NCBI GenBank assembly: GCA_013214965.1
Contig: JABSRU010000006.1
Coordinates: 57,207 to 121,206 of the forward strand
Direction of reading: 5' to 3'
Length of the DNA stretch: 64,000 bases
Source of the DNA: Gammaproteobacteria bacterium
GTDB taxonomy: Bacteria > Pseudomonadota > Gammaproteobacteria > Enterobacterales > Psychrobiaceae
The position numbers and the translations under genes are program-made. Positions 46,786-58,417 of the stretch are shown here, piece after piece. How positions within the stretch are numbered: position 1 is the first letter of the stretch; every line of letters starts with the position of its first letter. The notes under the pieces were generated by a model that saw only the letters and a program-made list of their open reading frames with translations, was not told where the DNA came from and did no database searches.

Positions 46786-47013
46786 ATGGGTAACATCGGT
46801 ATTTGGCAACTTCTTATTGTTGCAGTGATCATTATTTTACTTTTTGGTACAAAGAAATTACGTACATTAGGCAGCGATCTGGGTTCATCAGTCAAAGGTT
46901 TTAAAAAAGCAATTGCGAGTGAAGACGATAAAAAATCATCTGATACCCAAGATATTAATGATACTATCGTTAATAAAGAAAGCGCCGAAAGTAAAGACAA
47001 AGAGCAGGTATAA
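46786..47013 (+). CDS. tatA: Twin-arginine translocase subunit TatA
   Basis: Forms the protein-conducting element of the Tat pathway for folded proteins. 75 residues: one membrane helix ([20 protein letters not shown]), the FGxKKLR hinge and amphipathic helix [16 protein letters not shown], then a charged tail. The ATG at 46786 gives the standard MGNIGIWQL start, with TTGGAG upstream; an in-frame TTG at 46774 overlaps that ribosome site. tatB follows after six bases. Confidence 0.96.
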   Translation: MGNIGIWQLLIVAVIIILLFGTKKLRTLGSDLGSSVKGFKKAIASEDDKKSSDTQDINDTIVNKESAESKDKEQV

Positions 47014-47019
47014 TTCTCA

Positions 47020-47376
47020 ATGTTCGATATAGGACTGTGGGAACTCATTGTCATTGCTGTGCTGGGATTAATTGTACTTGGCCCTGAACGATTACCGGTT
47101 GCGGTTCGTACGGTGTCAGACTGGATCCGTACTGCCAAACGTATGGCCAACAATGTCAAAGAAGAGCTAGCCCAAGAGCTTGAAATTGAAAAATTACATA
47201 GCGATCTAAAAAAAGCCGAATCATACAGCAAAGGGTTAGACACCAGTGTCATCCCAGAAGAGCTGCATGAATCGATAAAATCTTTGCAAGAAGCAGCAAG
47301 GGATGTCACTCGCCCCTATGAAAACTCTGGTAAACGCGTTGCAGAGCCTGAGCCGACCAAAGAAGAAAAACACTAG
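47020..47376 (+). CDS. tatB: Twin-arginine translocase subunit TatB
   Basis: With TatC forms the receptor for twin-arginine signal peptides. 118 residues: [20 protein letters not shown], then the hinge [11 protein letters not shown], a long amphipathic helix ([24 protein letters not shown]) and a charged C-terminus. The Glu at residue 8 and GPERLP are TatB rather than TatA features. tatC starts two bases after its stop. Confidence 0.96.
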   Translation: MFDIGLWELIVIAVLGLIVLGPERLPVAVRTVSDWIRTAKRMANNVKEELAQELEIEKLHSDLKKAESYSKGLDTSVIPEELHESIKSLQEAARDVTRPYENSGKRVAEPEPTKEEKH

Positions 47377-47378
47377 TT

Positions 47379-48128
47379 ATGTCTCAACAACCTTTAATCA
47401 CCCATTTAATGGAACTTCGAAACGGCCTACTACGTGCTGTTTTGAGTGTTTTTGCGATTTTTTTGTGCTTGGTTTACTTCTCTAACGATATTTATCACTA
47501 TGTATCACAGCCGCTCATTCAGCAGCTACCAGAAGGCTCAACCATGATCGCAACGGGGGTAACATCATCATTTTTTGCCCCGTTCAAATTAACCTTAATG
47601 TTATCGTTTTTTATTGCTATACCCTTTGTGTTACATCAAATTTGGTCTTTTATCGCACCGGCACTCTATAAGCATGAAAAACGTTTAGTCTTTCCGCTAT
47701 TATTTTCGAGCACGATATTATTTTATGCGGGTATTGCGTTCGCTTATTTTGTGGTGTTTCCCGTTATTTTTGGGTTTTTCACCAGTGTTGCGCCAGAGGG
47801 CGTGACAATAGCAACCGACATCCAAAGCTATCTCGATTTTATTCTAAAACTATTTTTTGCCTTTGGCCTCGCCTTCGAAATCCCCATTGCGATTGTTTTA
47901 ATATGCTGGGCAGGGATCACCACTCCCAAAGAATTGAGAGCCAAACGCCCCTATGTCGCTGTTGGTGCATTTATCATCGGGATGTTATTGACGCCACCGG
48001 ATATTATTTCGCAATCAATGCTCGCAATACCGATGTTATTGTTATTTGAATGTGGTTTAATAGTTGCTTCTTTATATCAACCTAAACGTGACGAAGATGA
48101 AAATAACAATGAAAAAACCGTTACTTAA
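47379..48128 (+). CDS. tatC: Twin-arginine translocase subunit TatC
   Basis: Six-helix inner-membrane core of the Tat receptor. 249 residues. The cytoplasmic start [20 protein letters not shown] contains the signal-peptide-binding HL.ELR motif; later [21 protein letters not shown] and [21 protein letters not shown] are family signatures. The hydrophilic C-terminal end overlaps the start of the next gene by about 20-30 bases. Confidence 0.97.
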   Translation: MSQQPLITHLMELRNGLLRAVLSVFAIFLCLVYFSNDIYHYVSQPLIQQLPEGSTMIATGVTSSFFAPFKLTLMLSFFIAIPFVLHQIWSFIAPALYKHEKRLVFPLLFSSTILFYAGIAFAYFVVFPVIFGFFTSVAPEGVTIATDIQSYLDFILKLFFAFGLAFEIPIAIVLICWAGITTPKELRAKRPYVAVGAFIIGMLLTPPDIISQSMLAIPMLLLFECGLIVASLYQPKRDEDENNNEKTVT

Positions 48129-48615
48129 CAAAATTATTACTCATGGCATTATTGTTTGTAGTGCCATACTTTCGAGCAATATTTATGCTCAAACCATAGA
48201 GCAACAACTCAATCAATGCGCTCAAATTAGCCAAGCTTCAGCTCGCCTAAGCTGTTTTGATACTTTGACTACCGCTCATTCAACAACACGAGCTCCAATA
48301 GTAAAGGTAATTGCCCCTGAGCAACCAACGGTTAAAGCTGCAGTGCAGGAAGTGCAACCGCTGTTTGGTTTCGAAACTAAAGTCATCTCGCAGACACCAG
48401 AAAGAATCATCGCCAGCATTACCTCTTTATCCAAAAATCCCTATGGTTTATATAAAATATCATTGGATAATGGCCAAGTGTGGAAGCAAATGAGCTCAAC
48501 ACAATTCAAACTCTCGACTAACGAGCAAATATTTATCAAGAAAGGCGCACTGGGTTCATTCCTGCTAGGAAAAGAAGGAAGAAACAAAAGCATTCGGGTT
48601 AAAAGAGTTAAATAA
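48109..48615 (+). CDS. Secreted protein of unknown function between tatC and tatD
   Basis: I do not recognise a named family. From the ATG at 48109 it has 168 residues: a signal peptide ([20 protein letters not shown], cut after IYA near residue 26), then [20 protein letters not shown] with SCFDTLTTA. This Cys-pair segment resembles the N-terminus of VasI-type and other small periplasmic proteins. The C-terminal half is beta-rich ([37 protein letters not shown]) and ends in RVKRVK. An in-frame ATG at 48097 is an alternative start. It begins inside the tatC end and its stop overlaps the tatD ATG, so it is part of the tat operon. Sec export is predicted. Confidence 0.75.
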   Translation: MKKPLLNKIITHGIIVCSAILSSNIYAQTIEQQLNQCAQISQASARLSCFDTLTTAHSTTRAPIVKVIAPEQPTVKAAVQEVQPLFGFETKVISQTPERIIASITSLSKNPYGLYKISLDNGQVWKQMSSTQFKLSTNEQIFIKKGALGSFLLGKEGRNKSIRVKRVK

Positions 48616-49412
48616 TGACCGCACCGTTAATCGATATTGCCGTCAATTTGTCGTCTAGCCAATTTAAAAACACCCAAGACGACATTGTCACTCAAGCACA
48701 AAGTGCCGGGGTCAAAGCGATGATAGCGTTGGGCTGTAACTTATCTAGCAGTGAACAAGCTTTGAATTTTGCTAAAAAATATCCGAATGTTGTTTATGCG
48801 ACCGCGGGCATTCATCCCCACGATGCCAGCAGTTTTGATGCTGAATCGCTGGCGCAATTAACCCAATTAGCACAGCATAATCAAGTCGTGGCTATTGGAG
48901 AATGTGGCTTAGATTATAACCGGGATTTTTCACCTCGCGATCAACAACGAGCCGCTTTTGAGTCACAATTACAGTTAGCAGTTGAATTGAAAATGCCGGT
49001 AATTTTGCATCAGCGCGATGCTTTTGATGATTTCATTAGTATTGTAGCTCGTTATCGCTCGCAATTAGGCCCAGTGGTTTTGCATTGTTTTACCGGTTCA
49101 GAATCAGAGTTAATCCGCTGTATTGAACTCGATTTACACATTGGGATCACCGGTTGGATCTGTGATGAACGTCGTGGCTTAGCATTACAACAAATGGTTA
49201 GATTAATCCCTGATAATCGATTGATGCTTGAGACTGATGCGCCTTTTTTGCTACCGCGAAATTTAAAACCGAAACCAAAATCACGGACCAATAAACCCGC
49301 CTATCTCCCTCATATTGCTGCTGAGGTTGCTAAAGCACGCCAACAATCGCTTTCTGAGTTACTCGAAAACTGCCTTACGACGACAGTGAGTTTCTTTGGA
49401 TTAAGACTATAG
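48615..49412 (+). CDS. tatD: 3'-5' exonuclease/DNase TatD
   Basis: Metal-dependent cytoplasmic nuclease of the amidohydrolase fold; despite the name it is not needed for Tat transport. 265 residues. DIAVNLSSSQFKNTQDDIV is the TatD rather than YcfH or YjjV type of start. Metal ligands are in TAGIHPHDASSF, GECGLDYNRDFSPRDQQ, PVILHQRDAFDDF, VLHCFTGSESEL and LMLETDAPFLLPRNL. The ATG overlaps the preceding stop by one base. Confidence 0.95.
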   Translation: MTAPLIDIAVNLSSSQFKNTQDDIVTQAQSAGVKAMIALGCNLSSSEQALNFAKKYPNVVYATAGIHPHDASSFDAESLAQLTQLAQHNQVVAIGECGLDYNRDFSPRDQQRAAFESQLQLAVELKMPVILHQRDAFDDFISIVARYRSQLGPVVLHCFTGSESELIRCIELDLHIGITGWICDERRGLALQQMVRLIPDNRLMLETDAPFLLPRNLKPKPKSRTNKPAYLPHIAAEVAKARQQSLSELLENCLTTTVSFFGLRL

Positions 49413-49425
49413 TCAGGATAGATTT

Positions 49426-52339
<2,914 letters not shown>

Positions 52340-52345
52340 TTATCC

Positions 52346-52369
52346 ATAAGGGGCGTATTCGCCCCTTAT
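52346..52369. terminator. Bidirectional terminator between hemB and lapD
   Basis: A perfect ten-base-pair stem, ATAAGGGGCG with CGCCCCTTAT, around a TATT loop, placed seven bases after the hemB stop and three bases beyond the lapD stop on the other strand. There is no long T run on either side, but position and strength fit shared termination of converging genes. Confidence 0.7.
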
Positions 52370-52371
52370 CA

Positions 52372-54288
52372 TTAAACGATATCAGTTGGTGGGCAGATAT
52401 AACCTTGATAGCCGTCTGTTCTTAGTGCTTTAAAATGAGATAGTTGTTCGTCGTCTTCAATCGCCGTTATAATCACCTCGATGTCTAACCCTTTAGCAAC
52501 GTTAACGAGCGCCCGACACAATTCATTATTACTATTAGAACGATCGTAATAAGCAAATGATTGATCTAACTTAATGTAATGTGGTCTTAATTTTCTGAGG
52601 TAATCAAGCGAACCCATGTGCCGCCCACATTGGTCAATCCCAAATTTAGCCCCACAATCTCTAATAATACGACACAACTGCTGACATTGACTCGAGCTAT
52701 TGTTAGCACTCACTTCCGGTATTTCGAAATTAAGACGTTCAACAAATGTCACCCTTCTGAGAAACTTCTCGAGCCATAAGTGAAAATTGGGATCGTTGAG
52801 ACTATCATGGGTTAAATTCACTGCCACCGATTCATAATTCATCGCCAAAATAGATCGTTTTTCCATCGCGGTAAGCAAACATTGGTCTAATTGGCTACCC
52901 AACGACAAGAGTTCAATGTACGGCATAAACTGTGAGGCATTGACAGTTTTATCATCAATAAGCAAGCGACAAAACATTTCCCGCTGCATCACGTCATCAC
53001 GATCGTTAAACATTACTGCTTGCCATTGAAAAGAGAACTGGCTATTGTTAATCGCTTTGATCAAGCGTGTCCGCCACTGCTCACGGCTAAATTGTTGTGC
53101 TTTCTCAGTGTCATACCATTGTAATACTTTGTTACCTTTTAAGGCTTGTTGCAGGGCATTATCAGACTGTGAGAGAAAATTACTTAAATCGATACCTTGG
53201 CTTCGCTCACTGACTCCCAATGCATATTGATTATTAGGTTCACAACCCGCCTTGACCATTTCTTGGTTGATTACCCTAATTAAACACTGGACGTACTTTT
53301 CGATCTGACCGTGTTCTGCTTTAGAGACCAAAAATGCAAATTCAGTGTTAGCGACTCGCGCGATCACCGTTTCTGATATTTTAGATAATTCAGCTTGCAG
53401 CCTCACTCCTAGCACTCTGATGGTTTCATCTCTGACTTGGTAACCGTATTGACTATGAATAGCATCGAGCCATTCCATCTTAGCCAGAATTAAGCCGCCG
53501 ATGCCCGGTTCACTAAGCCAACTATTAACTTGAGCACTAAAATATTGGCGGTTTGGCAACCCAGAGGCATGATCAATCAGATTTTCTGTTTTTAGTTTAC
53601 TCACTTCATTGTCTAGTGAGTTAAATATTTCCTTCAGTTGCCGTGACATCGTATTGATCGATAGAACCACGTCTTGTAGCTCTTTCGTTTTAGGCAACGC
53701 CATATCCTGAGTGAATTTTTTCTCAGCAATTTGACGGGCATGCCTCGCTACGTCATCTAACGGCTTTAAAATATAATTAAGCCTAAATCTTAGTGAGAAT
53801 ATAGAGAGAATAAAAAGAATCGACAAAATAAGTAAAGTATCATTCATGATCCGCCATAATTCTCGGTAACCTAAACTGGGATCACTTTCAATTTCAAGTT
53901 TTGCCAGTTGCATCCAACCCGATGTGATGATAGTTTCTTTACGCTGAGACTTAAACAAATCCAGCTGTTCAAACCAATTAGGGACAGAAGAAACATTCGG
54001 ATTATTCCAGGTCTGGGTTTTATCGCTGCTGAGCCACGTCAATGTCACACTACGATACGATCCACCTTCAAAAATAACATTAACAATGGTTTCAGCCCCG
54101 ACCAAATCACCAGTTTCTAAGTGTGGCTTTAACATTAACCCCAAAGAAGTACTGGTATTATTCAGGTCAGATTCCATTTGGTTATTCATGAAATCACGAG
54201 TTTGGGTAAATTGAAAATACACTAATGTACACATGACCAACAAAAACAATCCAAACAGTAACGAGTTTATTTGTCGAAACAGGGTCAT
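52372..54288 (-). CDS. lapD: LapD/BpfD-type cyclic-di-GMP receptor (degenerate GGDEF-EAL)
   Basis: Inner-membrane receptor that, when its EAL domain binds c-di-GMP, holds the protease LapG in the periplasm and so keeps the adhesin on the surface. 638 residues: membrane helix (about 9-28), LapD/MoxY-type periplasmic domain (about 29-145, with FEGGSYRSVTL), second helix (about 147-170), HAMP, GGDEF and EAL. The GGDEF loop reads ANTEF with no RxxD site, and the EAL motif is replaced by EMF (REMFCRLL), while IKLDQSFAYY and GYICPPTDI remain. Both domains should be catalytically dead and act as a sensor. Last gene of the adhesin cluster, seven bases after lapG. Confidence 0.94.
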   Translation of the reverse strand: MTLFRQINSLLFGLFLLVMCTLVYFQFTQTRDFMNNQMESDLNNTSTSLGLMLKPHLETGDLVGAETIVNVIFEGGSYRSVTLTWLSSDKTQTWNNPNVSSVPNWFEQLDLFKSQRKETIITSGWMQLAKLEIESDPSLGYRELWRIMNDTLLILSILFILSIFSLRFRLNYILKPLDDVARHARQIAEKKFTQDMALPKTKELQDVVLSINTMSRQLKEIFNSLDNEVSKLKTENLIDHASGLPNRQYFSAQVNSWLSEPGIGGLILAKMEWLDAIHSQYGYQVRDETIRVLGVRLQAELSKISETVIARVANTEFAFLVSKAEHGQIEKYVQCLIRVINQEMVKAGCEPNNQYALGVSERSQGIDLSNFLSQSDNALQQALKGNKVLQWYDTEKAQQFSREQWRTRLIKAINNSQFSFQWQAVMFNDRDDVMQREMFCRLLIDDKTVNASQFMPYIELLSLGSQLDQCLLTAMEKRSILAMNYESVAVNLTHDSLNDPNFHLWLEKFLRRVTFVERLNFEIPEVSANNSSSQCQQLCRIIRDCGAKFGIDQCGRHMGSLDYLRKLRPHYIKLDQSFAYYDRSNSNNELCRALVNVAKGLDIEVIITAIEDDEQLSHFKALRTDGYQGYICPPTDIV

Positions 54289-54295
54289 TTATTTT

Positions 54296-54976
54296 TCACT
54301 CCATTCTTAATCTTGGTTGCTTTAGTTTTGTTGAATTTAATCGACTTCTCAGATTATTCCAACGTTTGAGTCGTGACGATTTCCCTGCAACGATCCCTTT
54401 ACCTTTCTGTTTATTTAGCCATAATTGTTTACCATTAAAACTGTAAACGGGCAGTAAATCTCTCCGCTGATGGCCTGGTTTTATCTCGCCGTCAATATTA
54501 TCTAAAATAAGCGGAACTGAACTGGGTGTTTCATAATAAGCCAATACCATATGATACTGATTAAGCTTAATCGCCTTAACCATCGTGATGCGCATTTTCT
54601 CTTCTGCGACACCGAGCTCTAATAACGTAAAATATTTAGCAATTGAATAGTCTTCACAATCACCACCGTTAACACCAATAAACTCAACAGGGGTTGCCCA
54701 ATAATTTTTGAGTCCCCATAGTTTTATATCATCAATAAATCGAAAAAGGTTAAAAAAACGATTAACTTTTTCCAGTTTTTCCAACTCAGGTATCGCTTTA
54801 TTTTGATTCATTATCTTAAACCAAGCTTGACCGCGTTTACTGGCACGCTCACCATAGCTTGATTTTAAGGCGCTAATGATTTTAACCGAATTTAAAGGTT
54901 CAGTTGCTTTAGTGTTAAACGTCGGCATAAACACTAATAAAACCAATAGCAGCTGGGGCATGCTAAATAATCCCAT
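54296..54976 (-). CDS. lapG: LapG/BpfG-type periplasmic cysteine protease
   Basis: Calcium-dependent transglutaminase-like cysteine protease that cuts the N-terminal retention module of the large adhesin and releases it. 226 residues with a signal peptide (MGLFSMPQLLLVLLVFMPTF, then NTKA). The catalytic Cys lies in GGDCEDYSIAKYF near residue 108, flanked by the Asp and Glu expected for calcium binding. The His is in LNQYHMVLAYY 35 residues on, and the Asp is in LILDNID 17 further, matching LapG spacing. I chose the ATG at 54976 with AAGGG upstream; an in-frame start at 55036 would overlap the ompA-like gene. Partner of LapD encoded next. Confidence 0.94.
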   Translation of the reverse strand: MGLFSMPQLLLVLLVFMPTFNTKATEPLNSVKIISALKSSYGERASKRGQAWFKIMNQNKAIPELEKLEKVNRFFNLFRFIDDIKLWGLKNYWATPVEFIGVNGGDCEDYSIAKYFTLLELGVAEEKMRITMVKAIKLNQYHMVLAYYETPSSVPLILDNIDGEIKPGHQRRDLLPVYSFNGKQLWLNKQKGKGIVAGKSSRLKRWNNLRSRLNSTKLKQPRLRME

Positions 54977-55005
54977 TAATAACCCTTTTCCTTGGGTATA
55001 TATAT

Positions 55006-55623
55006 TTACTCTGAATCTACGGTATATATAGTCCAAATCATATCGGCAACTTCACTATGGCCGGTCAATTCAGCCATAATACGTCTATTTTCAGCATGAG
55101 CTATTGCCGATTCTCCGAGGTTAATTCGCTGCTCAAAGCCATGCCCTACAGTCGATATTCTATCACTTTCAATATTATAGTTATCAACCAATACGTTAGC
55201 GATAGCATTAGCCCGTTGTTCTGACAGTTTTTGATTAAATACCTGACCTCCGATTTGACTGGTATGTCCCTCAATTAACACGCTGCTTTGTGGGTACTTG
55301 TTAAGAAATTGAGCCACGGTGGCAATTTTATCGTAAAAACTGAAGTCTACACTGGCAGAGGCGTTTTCAAATTGAACATTCAACTGTAAATTTTCAGCAA
55401 TTGGCCGAACGGTGCCACACCCATCATTAGTGATGGTAGAGCCAATAATCGTTTGCTCGCAGTTATCTCTGGCCTTGATAACGCCATCACTATCATAATC
55501 GCCAAGGTTATGAAGCTGCTTAACTTTCGGTTCTTGCTTCACGATGTTATTACCAGTACAGGCAGTGAGCATCAGTGCTAATAGTGTGATCGTAACTTGT
55601 ATCACTTGATTGCGATTAATCAT
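55006..55623 (-). CDS. OmpA family outer-membrane lipoprotein
   Basis: A 205-residue lipoprotein: the signal MINRNQVIQVTITLLALMLT ends in the lipobox LTAC with Cys22. A short thrombospondin-3-like segment follows (DYDSDGVIKARDNCEQTI). The OmpA peptidoglycan-binding domain has VLIEGHTSQIGGQVFNQKL, LSEQRANAIANVL and ISTVGHGFEQRI with the conserved Asp/Arg-type diaminopimelate contacts. It is the counterpart of the OmpA-like gene in the Shewanella bpf operon, where it lies between the TolC-like aggA and bpfG. It may anchor the secretion machine to the cell wall. It overlaps the TolC-like gene by eight bases. Confidence 0.9.
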   Translation of the reverse strand: MINRNQVIQVTITLLALMLTACTGNNIVKQEPKVKQLHNLGDYDSDGVIKARDNCEQTIIGSTITNDGCGTVRPIAENLQLNVQFENASASVDFSFYDKIATVAQFLNKYPQSSVLIEGHTSQIGGQVFNQKLSEQRANAIANVLVDNYNIESDRISTVGHGFEQRINLGESAIAHAENRRIMAELTGHSEVADMIWTIYTVDSE

Positions 55624-57007
55624 TGTTTAACCCCTCTTGATAATCATGTTCGCCCTGCCAAGTCTGTGAACGAGAGATCCGTAACGAGTCCAATAACTCC
55701 CCCGTGGCATTAAGTAATCGATAACGCGCGTCTAGCTCACTAAATTGTGTTTCTAAATAATCCTGACGAGCCTGATATAATTCATTCTCAGTATCTAATA
55801 AATCCAATAAGCTACGTTGCCCTAACTTAAATTGTTGCTGATATGCACCTTGAGTTTCTTTAGCTGCGACAACATGCTGTTGAATATACTTCTTTTGTAA
55901 TGCCAACATCTCAAAAGCATTCCAGGCCAACTCTAAACCTTCAGTGACTTGCTTATGGGCCCGATAGTTGATTTCATTGGCTTCACTAATTTGATAAGCC
56001 GCGTCACGTTCTTGAGATACATTTTTGCCACCCGCATAAATATTATATCGTAGCCTAATCATTGCCGTAACGTCATTAGCGTGACCGCCAACATCATTAA
56101 TACCGCTACCATCTTCACCTCGAATGTTATTATTAGCGTTGGCATCTATTTCGAATGACAACTTCGGATAATAATTGGCGTTAATTGATTTTTTTTGCGA
56201 TCGGGCCGCTTTAACATCTTGCTGTGAAGACTTAATCACAGGATGATTCGCTAGCGCTTTTTCCAGCCCGAGCACTAATGTTTTAGGCAACATGTCAGCA
56301 TCCGGTACAGGCATCACGAGATCGATGGGCGCGGCATTGGTTAAACGTTTAAATTTAGATTTTGCATCCCGTAAGTTATTACGTGCCGCGATCACATTCG
56401 ATTGTGCTCTTGCTAAACGTCCAGTCACTTGAGATAAATCAGCAATGCTGCCTAAGCCTGAATCAGTTCGTTCTTTAATTTGACTATATATTTCTTGATG
56501 AGAAGCAATATTTTTTTCTGACAACTCAACAATTTGACTCGTTTTTATATAATTCAAATAAGATTTAGACACGGCCAAGGCAACATCCTCAGCTGTCCCC
56601 ATTAATGCCCACTGCTCAGCACTCGCTTCAAACATAGTGCGATCAATTTCATGACTCGTATATAAACCATCAAAAATCATTTGGCGGATACTAATCCCAA
56701 ACTCACCACGTCTTAGCTCCGTATCACTATCAAGTGTCACGCGGCGATTACTTGGTAAATTGGTATATTCGTAGCCGTAGCCAGCAGTTAAATCGACGGT
56801 CGGTAAATAACCAGAAAAAGCCTGATTTACTTTTTCTTCTAAGGTTTTAAACTTAGCAAATGACTGTCTAACATCAGGATGGCTATCTAGCGCTTGAGCA
56901 ACAGCTTGCTCTAAACTTTGTGCCATTGTACCTGCTGAAAAAAATATCATTATACTTAACGCAACAAAGGTATTTACCTTTACTGAGTTAATACTTACTG
57001 CTTTCAT
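55616..57007 (-). CDS. TolC family outer-membrane channel (LapE/AggA type)
   Basis: Outer-membrane component of the type I secretion system for the adhesin. 463 residues with a signal peptide (VKVNTFVALSIMIFFSAGTM, cut after MAQ). It carries two OEP repeats: SLEQAVAQALDSHPDVRQS at the start of the mature protein and PKTLVLGLEKALANHPVIKS near residue 227, and LGQRSLLDLLDTENELYQAR near 405, the TIGR01844-type signature. Its start lies 36 bases after the membrane-fusion gene. It corresponds to lapE of Pseudomonas and aggA of Shewanella. Confidence 0.94.
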   Translation of the reverse strand: MKAVSINSVKVNTFVALSIMIFFSAGTMAQSLEQAVAQALDSHPDVRQSFAKFKTLEEKVNQAFSGYLPTVDLTAGYGYEYTNLPSNRRVTLDSDTELRRGEFGISIRQMIFDGLYTSHEIDRTMFEASAEQWALMGTAEDVALAVSKSYLNYIKTSQIVELSEKNIASHQEIYSQIKERTDSGLGSIADLSQVTGRLARAQSNVIAARNNLRDAKSKFKRLTNAAPIDLVMPVPDADMLPKTLVLGLEKALANHPVIKSSQQDVKAARSQKKSINANYYPKLSFEIDANANNNIRGEDGSGINDVGGHANDVTAMIRLRYNIYAGGKNVSQERDAAYQISEANEINYRAHKQVTEGLELAWNAFEMLALQKKYIQQHVVAAKETQGAYQQQFKLGQRSLLDLLDTENELYQARQDYLETQFSELDARYRLLNATGELLDSLRISRSQTWQGEHDYQEGLNND

Positions 57008-57043
57008 AGTGGCTCCATGTATATGATTAATACTACTTTATAT

Positions 57044-58417
57044 CTATCTTTCTCGTAAGGCCGCTTGCTGAGCCTTCAAAATTGGGGTTAATATATATTC
57101 TAAAATTGTTCGTTTTCCAGTAACAACATCGACTGAAGTCAGCATGCCTGGGATAATTGGCATATCTTGGTTATCTTTATTTTTAATACTAGAGGCTTCG
57201 GTACGCACTCTAATTAAATAAAAACTATTACCGTCTTCATCCTGTGTGGTATCGGCACTAATATGTTCTACTCGTCCTTTTAAACCGCCGTATCGAGTGA
57301 AATCATAGGCTGTTACTTTAACAATAGCGGTAAGTCCTGGTGATAAAAAACCAATATCACGGGGCTTTATTTTAGCTTCAACCAGTAACATATCCTCTGT
57401 TGGCACTATTTCGACAATAGTTTGACCAGGCTGAACAACACCACCTAAGGTATTAATATGGATTGTTTTAACCGTACCAACGACCGGCGATATTATGAGT
57501 GCTTTATCGACTTTATCCTGAGCGCCCACCTGTGCTTCATTAATTTTCGATAATGAGCTCTGAAGTTCATTCAATTGCGCTCTGGCTTTGGTGCGATATA
57601 CCAAGACACTTTCTTTACGCACTAAAATTGATTCATTCACCGAAGCCATTAACTTTGGTAACAGCAGTTCAACCGATTTTAAGTCGCCTTTAATACTATT
57701 AACACTGCGTTCAAGCTTTAATAACTCTATTTTAGGCACAATATTCTTAACCGCTAAAGGCCGAGTCAATTCAAGTTCTTCGCTAGCCAAACGGTAACTA
57801 ATGGCTAAGGTATTAATCTTCGAATTCAGTTCAGCAACTTCCTGTTCACGCTGCTGGATTTGTTGTGCCTGAATTTCAATTTGGTTATTGAGATTATCTA
57901 ATCGTTCATTATATTCGTCTTGCTGCCTAATGACTAAAGAAGGATCATTGAGTTTAAAGGTTACTGGAAAAATTAACTGTTTCTTATTAATGATAATTTG
58001 TTTTTTCCAAACATTATTGCCACCGATTAAAATACTTGATAATTCAGTTCGTAATCGAATAATGTCAGACTTAATACTATCTAGTTCTTGTTTCTGTTGT
58101 GCAAAATCGGCTCTAAATCGTGTGTCATCAATTCGAACTAGTGGCTGGCCCTTGATCACAGCCATGCCTTCTTTAACAAATATTTTTTCTAAAACTCCGC
58201 CATCTAAGCTTTGAATAATTTGTATTTGAGATGATGGAATGACTTTACCTTGGCCTGTTGTCACTTGATCTAACTCAGAAAAATAAGCCCACAGCATAAA
58301 ACAAACAAACAGACTGGCCATTGACCAAATCGTTAAACGATGTAAGCTCGGCACCTCAGTAAGCAATGCGCCATAAACATCATCGGCCATTTCCAAATCT
58401 TGCTGCGTTACTTTCAT
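57044..58417 (-). CDS. lapC: HlyD family membrane fusion protein (LapC type)
   Basis: Periplasmic adaptor linking the ABC transporter to the outer-membrane channel. 457 residues: one N-terminal membrane helix (LTIWSMASLFVCFMLWAYFS), a lipoyl half-motif GKVIPSSQIQIIQSLDGGVL, and a long coiled-coil hairpin (about 90-290). The second half follows (ISPVVGTVKTIHINTLGGVV), then the C-terminal beta domain with LVEAKIKPRDIGFLSPGL and DVVTGKRTILEYILTPI, the T1SS HlyD signature. Its ATG overlaps the transporter stop by four bases. Confidence 0.94.
   Translation of the reverse strand: MKVTQQDLEMADDVYGALLTEVPSLHRLTIWSMASLFVCFMLWAYFSELDQVTTGQGKVIPSSQIQIIQSLDGGVLEKIFVKEGMAVIKGQPLVRIDDTRFRADFAQQKQELDSIKSDIIRLRTELSSILIGGNNVWKKQIIINKKQLIFPVTFKLNDPSLVIRQQDEYNERLDNLNNQIEIQAQQIQQREQEVAELNSKINTLAISYRLASEELELTRPLAVKNIVPKIELLKLERSVNSIKGDLKSVELLLPKLMASVNESILVRKESVLVYRTKARAQLNELQSSLSKINEAQVGAQDKVDKALIISPVVGTVKTIHINTLGGVVQPGQTIVEIVPTEDMLLVEAKIKPRDIGFLSPGLTAIVKVTAYDFTRYGGLKGRVEHISADTTQDEDGNSFYLIRVRTEASSIKNKDNQDMPIIPGMLTSVDVVTGKRTILEYILTPILKAQQAALRER

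Noticed and set aside
52372..54288. LapD-like protein as an active diguanylate cyclase/phosphodiesterase
   Set aside because: GGDEF is replaced by ANTEF, the RxxD site is missing and EAL is replaced by EMF, while the periplasmic domain and neighbourhood fit a receptor.
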